Shown here: positions 1 to 6,027 of the stretch, in pieces
How positions within the stretch are numbered: the stretch's first letter is position 1
How the letters are laid out: each line of letters begins with the position of its first letter
Assembly: GCA_023259575.1 (NCBI GenBank)
Contig: JALRHN010000062.1
Coordinates: 5,289 to 11,315, forward strand
Origin: Candidatus Kapaibacterium sp.
GTDB lineage: Bacteria; Bacteroidota; Ignavibacteria; Kapaibacteriales; UBA961
Reading direction: 5' to 3'
Length of the DNA: 6,027 bases
Notes under the pieces: model-generated
Told to the model about the DNA's origin: nothing
The model's input: the letters and a program-made list of their open reading frames with translations, nothing else
Databases searched by the model: none
Translations under genes and position numbers: made by a program

Positions 1-27
1 TTCATTGTTATACCATAATATATTTAT

Positions 28-588
28 ATGTCCATACGCAAATTACAGCATGCAGAGTTATTAGAACAAAGATTAATTCCTGAAATCGCAAAAAGCTCAC
101 AAAAACATCCAATTATTCTCATTATAAATAGTATTAGAAGCTCTTATAATATTGGTTCATTATTTAGGACAGCAGATTCTGCTGGGATTGAAGAAATTAT
201 TATTTGTGGGTATAGTCCTTATCCGCCAAGACAAGACATCTCTAAAACTGCTCTTGGTGCAGATGAAACTGTTAGATGGCGATATATACAAAAAGCCGAA
301 GATGCTGTTTGTATAGTGAAAGCACAAGGTTGGCATGTATTTGCTGTAGAGTTAACTGATTCAAGCAGAGATTACACTTCTCTTACTGCACAAGATTTCC
401 CTTTAGCATTAGTTGTTGGCAATGAAATCACTGGTGTAGATCAATCTGTGCTAGAATTATGTGATGGTGCAATAGAAATCCCGATGTATGGTGTAAAACA
501 TTCATTGAATGTTGCCGTTGCATCGGGAATAGTATTATATGAATCAGTTAGAAAATGGTTAGATATTCAAAAACATCATTCTATCTGA
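28..588 (+). CDS. SpoU/TrmH-family RNA 2'-O-ribose methyltransferase, short form
   Basis: This 186-residue protein is a SPOUT-class methyltransferase, expected to transfer a methyl group from S-adenosylmethionine to a ribose 2'-OH in tRNA or rRNA. All three family motifs are visible. Motif 1 spans residues 34-50, with Asn34, Asn41, Gly43 and the conserved Arg47 in NIGSLFRTAD. Motif 2 is LVVGNEITGV at 128-137, containing Glu133. Motif 3 spans 149-167, with IEIPM and SLNVAVASG, which form the trefoil-knot SAM pocket. It has no N-terminal L30e-like RNA-binding domain such as RlmB carries, so it is a catalytic-core-only member and the RNA target cannot be read from sequence. The ATG at 28 is the first start after an in-frame TAA at 16-18, and motif spacing fits. 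No Shine-Dalgarno sequence is seen upstream. The 3' end overlaps convergent purA. Family assignment is firm; substrate is unknown. Confidence 0.93.
   Translation: MSIRKLQHAELLEQRLIPEIAKSSQKHPIILIINSIRSSYNIGSLFRTADSAGIEEIIICGYSPYPPRQDISKTALGADETVRWRYIQKAEDAVCIVKAQGWHVFAVELTDSSRDYTSLTAQDFPLALVVGNEITGVDQSVLELCDGAIEIPMYGVKHSLNVAVASGIVLYESVRKWLDIQKHHSI
581..588. other. 8 bp convergent overlap of trmH-like and purA 3' ends
   Basis: The eight bases CTATCTGA hold both stop codons: TGA of the plus-strand methyltransferase at 586-588 and TAG of minus-strand purA, read from 583 to 581. Each gene's last codons are therefore the complement of the other's. No hairpin with a T-tract fits between the two genes, so each transcript must end inside the neighbouring gene, making 3' antisense overlap likely. 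Confidence 0.9.
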
Positions 589-1852
589 TTATTGTATCTG
601 CTCTATCAGGACTTAAAGAGATTATTGACACTTTAGCACCTGCTATTTTTTCTATTGCTGCAATGTATTGTTTTGCGGCTTCAGGTAAATCTTGGTATGA
701 ACGAATTCCCGCTAAAGATTCTTTCCAACCTTCGTGATATTCATAAACAGGAGTACATTGAGATAAGATTGTAACATCAGCCGGAAATGATTTCAATAAT
801 TTACCATTTACTTCATAACCAATACATAAACCAATCTTATCAATACCATCCAATACATCTAATTTTGTTAATGCAATTTCAGAAATACCATTTATCATTA
901 CAGAATATCGCAAAGCAACACCATCTAACCAGCCACATCTTCTTGGACGTCCAGTAGTTGCTCCAAACTCTGCCCCCGTAGAACGTAACTGAGCTCCCAT
1001 TTCATCATGAAGCTCTGTTGGGAAAGGACCATTGCCTACGCGTGTTGTATAGGCTTTTACGACGCCAATAACACTATCAACGCTAGTTGGTGGCACTCCT
1101 AATCCTGTACATGCCCCACCACTTGTTGGATTTGAACTTGTTACAAATGGATATGTCCCATGATCTACATCCAATAATGCACCTTGAGCTCCTTCCATAA
1201 GTACGCTTTTTCCATCTGCAATTGCTTGATGTAAAAATAATGCTGTGTCTTTTATATAAGGATCTATTTGCGTATCGAATGCTAAATATTCATGGACAAT
1301 ATGTTCTACTTGCAATTCTTGATGATCATAAATTTTTGTTAAGACAGTATTTTTTTCTTCAATATTTGCCCTTAATTTTTCTTCAAATACTGAACGATTT
1401 AATAAATCTACTATTCGTATTCCTACTCTACTAAATTTATCAATATATGCTGGTCCTATTCCGCGCCCTGTGGTACCTATTGCAGCGCTGGCATGCTCTT
1501 CACGAGCTTTATCCAGCATTTTATGATATGGCATTATCAAATGTGCTTGATGGCTTATAAATAGTCTGTCTTTCATTGAAATACCGAAAGACTCCAACAT
1601 TGCTATTTCTTCCATTAAAGCTACTGGGTCTATTACTACACCATTTCCGATTACACATTGAACATCAGATTGCAAAATTCCACTTGGAATAAGGTGTAAT
1701 ACAAATTTTTTACCTTCTATTACTATTGTATGTCCGGCATTAGCACCACCTTGATATCTTGCTACGATATCTGTGTGTTCACTAAGTAAATCAACTATTT
1801 TACCTTTTCCTTCATCGCCCCATTGGGCACCTACGACAATTCTGACACTCAT
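581..1852 (-). CDS. purA: Adenylosuccinate synthetase PurA
   Basis: PurA joins IMP and aspartate, using GTP, to make adenylosuccinate, the committed step of AMP synthesis in the cytosol. The 423-residue length is close to the E. coli enzyme (about 430). The N-terminal GAQWGDEGKGK (residues 8-18) supplies the catalytic Asp13 and the P-loop-like lysines, and GGANAGHT (35-42) supplies the catalytic His41. GTTGRGIGPAY (126-136) is the IMP-binding segment. EGAQGALLDVDHGTYP (220-235) and the switch segment around VGNGPFPTE (272-280) follow. GATTGRPRR (297-305) is the aspartate/IMP loop, and LTKLDVLDG (328-336) is the guanine-recognition TKxD motif. SPDRADTI near the C-terminus matches the family end. 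Every key residue is present, so it should be active. The ATG start lies directly before the conserved N-terminus, without a clear Shine-Dalgarno sequence. It is downstream of secF on the same strand, but a hairpin lies between them, so it probably has its own promoter. Confidence 0.98.
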   Translation of the reverse strand: MSVRIVVGAQWGDEGKGKIVDLLSEHTDIVARYQGGANAGHTIVIEGKKFVLHLIPSGILQSDVQCVIGNGVVIDPVALMEEIAMLESFGISMKDRLFISHQAHLIMPYHKMLDKAREEHASAAIGTTGRGIGPAYIDKFSRVGIRIVDLLNRSVFEEKLRANIEEKNTVLTKIYDHQELQVEHIVHEYLAFDTQIDPYIKDTALFLHQAIADGKSVLMEGAQGALLDVDHGTYPFVTSSNPTSGGACTGLGVPPTSVDSVIGVVKAYTTRVGNGPFPTELHDEMGAQLRSTGAEFGATTGRPRRCGWLDGVALRYSVMINGISEIALTKLDVLDGIDKIGLCIGYEVNGKLLKSFPADVTILSQCTPVYEYHEGWKESLAGIRSYQDLPEAAKQYIAAIEKIAGAKVSIISLSPDRADTIIR

Positions 1853-1876
1853 GCTATTATCTTAGAATGTGTATAC

Positions 1877-1926
1877 AAAAGAATGCCCCGTTCTGAACTT
1901 TACATCAGCCGGGGCTTCTATTTTTT
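1877..1926 (-). terminator. Probable intrinsic terminator after secF, bidirectional in form
   Basis: GCCCCG at 1885-1890 pairs perfectly with CGGGGC at 1910-1915. A second stem, CTGA (1893-1896) with TCAG (1905-1908), continues the hairpin after a small internal loop (two bases against one) and leaves an 8-base loop. On the minus strand the hairpin lies 57 bases past the secF stop and is followed by a modest T-rich tail (ATTCTTTT, 1884-1877). On the plus strand the tail is better (six T at 1921-1926), although no plus-strand gene ends here. In a window this AT-rich, such a GC stem stands out. The likeliest role is ending the secD-secF message. Since it also sits 33-63 bases upstream of the purA start, an attenuator in the purA leader is a less likely alternative. 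Confidence 0.68.
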
Positions 1927-1971
1927 ATTCTATACAGAAGTGCTAATACATTCTGATAGAAAGTAGATTAT

Positions 1972-2928
1972 TTATCCTTTAGCTGGCTTTAACTTTTTCT
2001 TTTGAAAATCTTCTTCCAAATGTGAATGCTTTACTTTATCCATAAACCAGATAACAAAAGCACTTGCAATATAAATAGAAGAATATGTACCAGTAACGAT
2101 ACCAACCAACATAGTAAATGCGAAACCTTGTAGAACTTCTCCGCCTAATAATACCAATGTTAACAATACCAAAACAACTGTCATAACAGTATTTACGCTT
2201 CGGCTAAGAGTTTCATTGATACTTAAATTCATTAAGCTTATTAAATTCATACCTTTGTGATGTTCTCTATTTTCTCTGATACGGTCAAAAATAATAACAG
2301 TATCATGAACAGAAAAGCCCACAACGGTAAGGAATGCCGCAATCATAGACTGATTAATTTCTAAGTTTATGATACCTAATTTACTAAATACTGTTACTAA
2401 AGCTAAAGTAACCAAAACATCATGTAACAAAGCTACAGCAGCTCCAAGACCATATAAAAATTCAAATCTGAAAGCTATATATAATCCGATTGCAAAAATT
2501 GCTAATACAACCGCTATTAACGCTTTATTCCGTAATTCTTCTCCCACTTTAGGACCAATAGTATCCTTTTTTAGTAATACTACTGTTTCAGAAGGAAATT
2601 CTTTTTGAATTGCATCAACAACTGTCTGAGATGGATCTTTTGTATATGATGTTGCAGGGATTCTTACTAAATATTGATTTGCTGCACCAAATGACTTGAT
2701 TTCAGCACCTTCTAATTTTGCTTTGTCAATTGCTTCACGTATCAAAGACACATTTTCAGTTTTAGATAATTGTATTGCAATTTCTGAACCACCAGAAAAG
2801 TCGATACCAAAGCGTAGACCTAAAACTATTGGTGCTACAATACCAATTAAATTTAATACTATCGAAAACCACACAAACATTGTTCGTTTGCTAAGGAAAT
2901 CTATATTCGTTTTTGAAAAGAATTGCAT
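1972..2928 (-). CDS. secF: Protein translocase subunit SecF
   Basis: SecF pairs with SecD in the inner membrane next to SecYEG and uses the proton-motive force to pull exported proteins through on the periplasmic side. The 318 residues match the usual size (about 300-320). A first membrane segment at about 15-38 is followed by the signature GIDFSGG (41-47). A periplasmic domain then runs to about 130, and five further hydrophobic segments fill about 135-295. The conserved GPKVGEELRNKA (125-136), LLHDVLVTL (167-175) and the TM4 motif VGFSVHDTVIIFDRIREN (203-220) are present. Asp209 in TM4 corresponds to the SecF aspartate implicated in proton transport (Asp213 in E. coli). The tail after 296 is basic and cytoplasmic. 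The ATG has GGAG eight bases upstream and lies 18 bases after the secD stop, so the two are one operon and made together. Position 208 is His where Asn is common. Confidence 0.97.
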   Translation of the reverse strand: MQFFSKTNIDFLSKRTMFVWFSIVLNLIGIVAPIVLGLRFGIDFSGGSEIAIQLSKTENVSLIREAIDKAKLEGAEIKSFGAANQYLVRIPATSYTKDPSQTVVDAIQKEFPSETVVLLKKDTIGPKVGEELRNKALIAVVLAIFAIGLYIAFRFEFLYGLGAAVALLHDVLVTLALVTVFSKLGIINLEINQSMIAAFLTVVGFSVHDTVIIFDRIRENREHHKGMNLISLMNLSINETLSRSVNTVMTVVLVLLTLVLLGGEVLQGFAFTMLVGIVTGTYSSIYIASAFVIWFMDKVKHSHLEEDFQKKKLKPAKG

Positions 2929-2936
2929 GTATAAAT

Positions 2937-2940
2937 CTCC
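2937..2940 (-). promoter_or_regulatory. Shine-Dalgarno site of secF
   Basis: GGAG on the minus strand, with eight bases between it and the secF ATG, occupies the 18-base gap after secD. It supports the chosen start and suggests secF is reinitiated efficiently after secD translation. Confidence 0.75.
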
Positions 2941-2946
2941 GTTTTC

Positions 2947-5136
2947 TTATTGTGCAGAAGCAGCTGGTTGACCAAAATTCACTGCTTTACCGCTTGCCAT
3001 CATAAGTTCAATCATTGCTCTTGATACAACGAATGCTGTAAAGAGTGTTGTAAGAATACCAATCATTAATGTTAAAGCAAATCCTTGTACAGGACCTGTT
3101 CCCAATAGGAATAGTATCATACCTGTCATAAATGACGTTGTATTTGAATCCAAAATAGCATTCAATGCTCTTCTAAATCCTTCATCAATAGAGGCTCTTA
3201 ATGTTCTGCCTTTAGATAGTTCTTCTCTAACACGTTCGAATACTAAGATATTTGCATCCACCGCCATACCAATTGTCAATATAATACCGGCAATACCTGG
3301 CAATGTTAAAGTTCCTCCTCCTGCAATAACAACTGGTGTCATAATAGAAAGGATTAACAATACATTTATCATAACTGCCAAATTAGCTACTACGCCTGCA
3401 GTTGAATAATACATCGTCATAAACAAGATAACCAAGAAGAATGCTATACCAGAAGCAATTAATCCTCTACGTATTGAATCTTCACCTAATGATGGTCCAA
3501 CAAGACGTTCTTCTACTATTTTAACAGGGGCTTTTAATGCACCTGCTTTTAAAACAATTTCTAATAATCTTGCTTCTTCTGGACTATCCATACCGGTAAT
3601 TTGTGAGCTACCACCTGCAATTTTATTTTGAACTACAGGAGCAGAATACACTTGATCATCCAATACGATTGCTATTTTCTTTTTGATATTTTTACCAGTA
3701 ATATCTGCCCATTTTTCAGAACCTTCTTGATCCATTTCCATCATAACAACTGGTTGATTACTCATTGGATCTGAAGATGCTCTTGCATCAGTAATATATT
3801 CACCGGTTAATTGTGGGGCTGCCAATACACACCATAATGCATATGTTGTATCTCGTCCATCTTTTGACACATTAAATGGTTTAGCAGAACGCAATAATTG
3901 TAAATCTGAAGGTACTATTCTTGCTATATCAGCTCTTGACATCAATTCTTTAAACTTAGCATAACCTTTTGATGATACATAAATCACATATTCTAAATCT
4001 GGAACTTGTGATTCTTTATATAATAACATAGGCTCGCCATTTTTACTAATAAATCTTCCTTCTTGATCGAGAGGGAATATTTGCAATAATGTAGTTAACT
4101 GATGATCTTGTTGATAGCGTTTAGGTTTGTCTGCATCTTTCACATTTTTATATGGATCTGCAGAATCTGCAGCTGATGCTGTTTTTGCAGTAGAATCTAC
4201 TTTATTTGAATCCGCTTTCGTAGAATCTACTTTTTTTGCCGCATCGGCTAACTTATTATCTTTTTTACCTTTTTTAGCTGAAGCTTTTGCTATGGTTTTA
4301 GCTGTATCTACTTTTGCAGTTGTATCTGCTTTAATAGTAGAATCTGCTATAGCAATTGCAGTATCAACTGTAGGACTTGTCTTTTTTGAAGATCGTGCTA
4401 AATATTCATCAACACGATACAATGCTTTAATAATATCAGCATTGTTTCTTACAAGTTTAAATTCCAAACGTGCAGTAGTAGAAAGAAGCTGACGCATTTC
4501 TTTCTCATTATTTACACCTGGTAATTCTAATACAATTCTACGTGAACCTTGCTTACTAATACTTGGCTCGCTTACACCAAATTTATCAATACGTTGGCGA
4601 ATAACTTCTAAAGCTTGATCGATAGCGCCATCAACATCATCACGAAGTTTAGTTTTCACTTTTTCATCTGTGACATCTTGAACGCCTGGTACATCAAAGT
4701 AAGAAATAAGAGACTTGCCTTTTGGACGTGCTATTTTGTCAAAATTGGCAAAAAATACATCTAAATAATCAGCACCTGATGCCTCTGCTTCATTATGCGT
4801 AGCCTTGATTACTTCATCGAATATTTCATCGATAGTTTCTCTTGCAGCTGTTTCACGCAATAATGTATCTACGGCAACTTCCATCATAACGTACATACCA
4901 CCTCTTAAGTCAAGGCCCAACTTAATGCGATTAAGCTTAGCTGTACGATATGTTTCGCCATGCGAGTTTTCAAATTTGGCAAGAGCTGTACTGTCTTTAC
5001 CATTAATAGCACGGTTTTGAGCTTCTTGCTCTTCGCGCTCTAAATCATAGGCTGTATATGTTGGCCATAAAATAATGATAGCCGCTAGTAGCGGTCCAAG
5101 AATGGTGACATAACGCCAGAATTTTTTACTGTTCAA
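2947..5136 (-). CDS. secD: Protein translocase subunit SecD with low-complexity insert
   Basis: SecD is the large partner of SecF in the proton-driven export motor. Residues 8-25 form the first membrane segment and LGLDLRGG (73-80) is the family signature. A large periplasmic region runs to about 550. Five membrane segments then fill about 555-710. TM4 carries TIGMAVDANILVFERVREEL (621-640), in which Asp627 corresponds to the essential E. coli Asp519. GPSLGEDSIRRG (547-558) is also typical. At 729 residues it is over 100 longer than E. coli SecD (615); most of the excess is an Ala/Lys/Asp/Thr/Ser-rich stretch at about 248-338 inside the periplasmic part, with conserved sequence resuming on both sides. 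The start is TTG, chosen because GGAGGA lies six bases upstream and no in-frame ATG occurs before residue 81, which would lose TM1 and the signature. It is cotranscribed with secF. Confidence 0.97.
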   Translation of the reverse strand: MNSKKFWRYVTILGPLLAAIIILWPTYTAYDLEREEQEAQNRAINGKDSTALAKFENSHGETYRTAKLNRIKLGLDLRGGMYVMMEVAVDTLLRETAARETIDEIFDEVIKATHNEAEASGADYLDVFFANFDKIARPKGKSLISYFDVPGVQDVTDEKVKTKLRDDVDGAIDQALEVIRQRIDKFGVSEPSISKQGSRRIVLELPGVNNEKEMRQLLSTTARLEFKLVRNNADIIKALYRVDEYLARSSKKTSPTVDTAIAIADSTIKADTTAKVDTAKTIAKASAKKGKKDNKLADAAKKVDSTKADSNKVDSTAKTASAADSADPYKNVKDADKPKRYQQDHQLTTLLQIFPLDQEGRFISKNGEPMLLYKESQVPDLEYVIYVSSKGYAKFKELMSRADIARIVPSDLQLLRSAKPFNVSKDGRDTTYALWCVLAAPQLTGEYITDARASSDPMSNQPVVMMEMDQEGSEKWADITGKNIKKKIAIVLDDQVYSAPVVQNKIAGGSSQITGMDSPEEARLLEIVLKAGALKAPVKIVEERLVGPSLGEDSIRRGLIASGIAFFLVILFMTMYYSTAGVVANLAVMINVLLILSIMTPVVIAGGGTLTLPGIAGIILTIGMAVDANILVFERVREELSKGRTLRASIDEGFRRALNAILDSNTTSFMTGMILFLLGTGPVQGFALTLMIGILTTLFTAFVVSRAMIELMMASGKAVNFGQPAASAQ
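4123..4395 (-). repeat. Degenerate repeat region encoding the SecD low-complexity insert
   Basis: This stretch encodes SecD residues 248-338, built almost only of Ala, Lys, Asp, Thr, Ser, Val and Ile. The unit is a loose V-D-S/T-(T/A)-x-K pattern: VDTA at 257 and 276, ADST at 264, VDST at 303 and 313. The two VDST copies are encoded by the same 11 bases, plus-strand GTAGAATCTAC at 4190-4200 and 4220-4230, exactly 30 bases apart. Each copy has perfect 5-base inverted arms. A related element at 4158-4172, CTGCAGAATCTGCAG, has 7-base arms. The reading frame stays intact throughout. The insert is probably a disordered, charged periplasmic linker; it has no hydrophobic core and no recognisable domain. 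Confidence 0.8.
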
Positions 5137-5142
5137 CGCTGT

Positions 5143-5148
5143 TCCTCC
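5143..5148 (-). promoter_or_regulatory. Strong Shine-Dalgarno site deciding the TTG start of secD
   Basis: The minus strand reads GGAGGA here, six bases before the TTG at 5136. It is the best ribosome-binding site in the window and the main reason for placing the secD start at a TTG codon. Its first two G residues are also the end of a small hairpin arm (CCGA-TTTA-TCGG, plus-strand 5147-5158), so access to it may depend on RNA folding. Confidence 0.8.
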
Positions 5149-5241
5149 GATAAATCGGCAGTAATTCGAAATCGGTATAATTCTAAAAAATAGAAGATGC
5201 GAAAATACATTATCGCGGTTTAATTACCAATCACTTTTCAT

Positions 5242-5256
5242 GAATATTAGATATTC
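5242..5256. repeat. AT-rich inverted repeat downstream of the thiolase
   Basis: GAATAT and ATATTC form perfect 6-base arms around TAG. On the plus strand a T-rich run follows (5257-5270), which gives a terminator-like outline, but no plus-strand gene ends here. On the minus strand, the direction of the thiolase, no T-tract follows, and the stem is entirely weak apart from one G-C pair. It could be an operator-like dyad for secD or chance; I favour neither. Confidence 0.35.
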
Positions 5257-5272
5257 TTTTTTATGTTTTTCT

Positions 5273-6027
5273 TTATACTTTCTCTATAATTATTGCTAGG
5301 CCTTGTCCTACGCCTATACACAAAGATGCAATTCCGTATTTAATATCATTTTTTTTCATTGTTCTCGCTAAATGACCTGCTATTCTTCCGCCGCTCATTC
5401 CTAGTGGATGTCCTAAAGCGATTGCTCCTCCATGTATATTTACGATATCAGGATTCAGACCTAATTCTCTTATACATGCTAAGGCTTGTGCCGCAAATGC
5501 TTCATTGATTTCACATAATCCTATATCTGATATGTGAAGACCACTATTGTTCAATGCTTTTTGTATTGCATATACTGGCCCAATTCCCATTATTCTTGGG
5601 TCTACTCCCGCCGTGCCAGATGCTATATATTTTGCTATTGGTTGTAAATTATATGTCTCGACTGCTTTTTTACTTGCTAATATCATGGCTGTAGCACCAT
5701 CATTTAAGGATGATGAATTTCCTGCTGTAACTGTTCCGCCTTTTCTAAATGCTGCTGATAATCCAGCAAGTTTTTCTACTGAAGTGTCATTCCTTGGCTG
5801 TTCGTCTTTTTCTATATATGAAATCTGTCCCTTTTTTCCTGGAATTGGAACATGTACAATTTCATCAATAAAAGCTCCAGACTCTTGCGCTTGACATGCT
5901 TTTTTATGAGAATTTATAGCATATATATCTTGATCTTCTCTTGAAATATTCCAGCGTTCAGCTATATTTTCGGCTGTTTCTCCCATAGGTTCTAATGGAA
6001 ACATTGATGCCATTGCAGGATTTGGAT
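5273..6027 (-). CDS. Acetyl-CoA acyltransferase (thiolase), N-terminus outside the window
   Basis: Thiolases cleave 3-ketoacyl-CoA to acetyl-CoA plus a shortened acyl-CoA, or condense two acetyl-CoA in reverse. About 250 C-terminal residues of an expected 390-400 are visible. The frame stays open through an internal Met at 6013 to the window edge, reading PNPAMASMFPLEPMGETAEN, so that Met is not the true start. Motifs seen in order: GGTVTAGNSSSLNDGA, the NEAFA motif (5492-5506), HGGAIALGHPLGMSG with catalytic His at 5408-5410, and LCIGVGQG with catalytic Cys at 5318-5320. The nucleophilic N-terminal Cys lies outside the window. HGGAIALGHP with METAEN-like context resembles FadA-type beta-oxidation thiolases, but separation from a biosynthetic acetoacetyl-CoA thiolase (AtoB/PhaA) is not possible from this part. 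It lies upstream of secD on the same strand, 136 bases away. Confidence 0.95.
   Translation of the reverse strand, partial: PNPAMASMFPLEPMGETAENIAERWNISREDQDIYAINSHKKACQAQESGAFIDEIVHVPIPGKKGQISYIEKDEQPRNDTSVEKLAGLSAAFRKGGTVTAGNSSSLNDGATAMILASKKAVETYNLQPIAKYIASGTAGVDPRIMGIGPVYAIQKALNNSGLHISDIGLCEINEAFAAQALACIRELGLNPDIVNIHGGAIALGHPLGMSGGRIAGHLARTMKKNDIKYGIASLCIGVGQGLAIIIEKV

Larger units (their letters stand above)
5137..5272 (-). promoter_or_regulatory. secD leader and intergenic region
   Basis: This 136-base gap separates the thiolase stop from the secD start. No small ORF with a good start is apparent, and no convincing terminator follows the thiolase. On the minus strand, TATTTTCG (5207-5200) matches seven of eight positions of the Bacteroidota -7 element TAnnTTTG, with TTG (5230-5228) 20 bases upstream as a possible -33 element. 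This would start secDF transcription roughly 60 bases before the TTG start codon. The match is weak in such AT-rich DNA, so readthrough from the thiolase gene remains possible. Confidence 0.35.

Noticed and set aside
1..27. Promoter for the methyltransferase gene
   Set aside because: Only 27 AT-rich bases are available and no pair of -35/-10 or -33/-7 elements can be fitted with proper spacing.
555..737. 60-residue plus-strand ORF across the end of the methyltransferase and the 3' end of purA
   Set aside because: It lies out of frame in the methyltransferase end and antisense to conserved purA sequence; no ribosome-binding site or recognisable protein.
1222..1434. 70-residue plus-strand ORF inside purA
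   Set aside because: Antisense shadow of well-conserved PurA; its hydrophobic, Leu/Phe-rich composition follows from the complement of the purA codons.
2369..2971. Two plus-strand ORFs (2369-2608 and 2696-2971) opposite secF
   Set aside because: Both are complements of conserved SecF sequence, with no family resemblance or ribosome-binding site.
4158..4230. Possible CRISPR-like or regulatory repeat array
   Set aside because: The repeats are short (11-15 bases), degenerate, in frame with SecD and explained by the VDST protein repeat; spacers are not unique sequences of uniform length.
4127..4492. 121-residue plus-strand ORF opposite the SecD insert, rich in Ala/Ser/Phe/Val
   Set aside because: Its repetitive make-up mirrors the complement of the Ala/Lys/Asp/Thr codons of the SecD linker; stop codons are scarce because of that composition, not coding selection.
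5242..5270. Intrinsic terminator for the thiolase gene
   Set aside because: The hairpin with T-run reads properly only on the plus strand, where no gene ends; on the thiolase strand no T-tract follows and the stem is nearly all A-T.
5547..5894. 115-residue plus-strand ORF inside the thiolase
   Set aside because: Antisense to conserved thiolase motifs; no independent coding evidence.
6011..6013. ATG at 6013 as the true start of the thiolase
   Set aside because: The frame stays open upstream with family-like residues (PNPA), and the N-terminal third with the nucleophilic Cys is missing, so the gene continues past the window edge.

Overview
The window is an ordinary chromosomal housekeeping segment, AT-rich and densely packed. 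It holds four complete genes and one gene cut by the right edge, with no stretch over 140 bases left without a gene. I see no mobile element, tRNA, rRNA, CRISPR array or phage gene, and nothing I could defend as a new multi-gene system. The unusual points are local: an alanine/lysine/aspartate/threonine-rich insert in SecD, the leader of secD, and the interlocked 3' ends of trmH-like and purA.

Layout from left to right: a short SpoU/TrmH-type RNA 2'-O-methyltransferase on the plus strand (28-588) runs into purA on the minus strand (581-1852), their 3' ends overlapping by 8 bp. A 119 bp gap carries a GC-rich hairpin that probably terminates the secDF transcript. Next, on the minus strand, come secF (1972-2928) and, 18 bp upstream of it, secD (2947-5136), transcribed secD then secF. 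A 136 bp leader separates secD from the C-terminal two thirds of a thiolase (5273-6027), also on the minus strand, whose N-terminus lies beyond the window.

SecD and SecF together form the membrane motor that uses the proton-motive force to help complete Sec-dependent export. PurA (first committed step from IMP to AMP), the thiolase (acyl-CoA/acetoacetyl-CoA metabolism) and the RNA methyltransferase have no direct functional link to it; the block looks like conserved housekeeping neighbourhood, not a pathway operon.

Organism: the protein sequences, low GC, weak or absent Shine-Dalgarno sequences at two of the genes, and the low-complexity insert in SecD (resembling the one I recall in fused Bacteroidota SecDF proteins) suggest the Bacteroidota/Chlorobiota/Ignavibacteria side of bacteria. 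Separate secD and secF genes argue against a typical Bacteroidia member, which usually has a fused SecDF. This placement is an inference from memory and not a database result.
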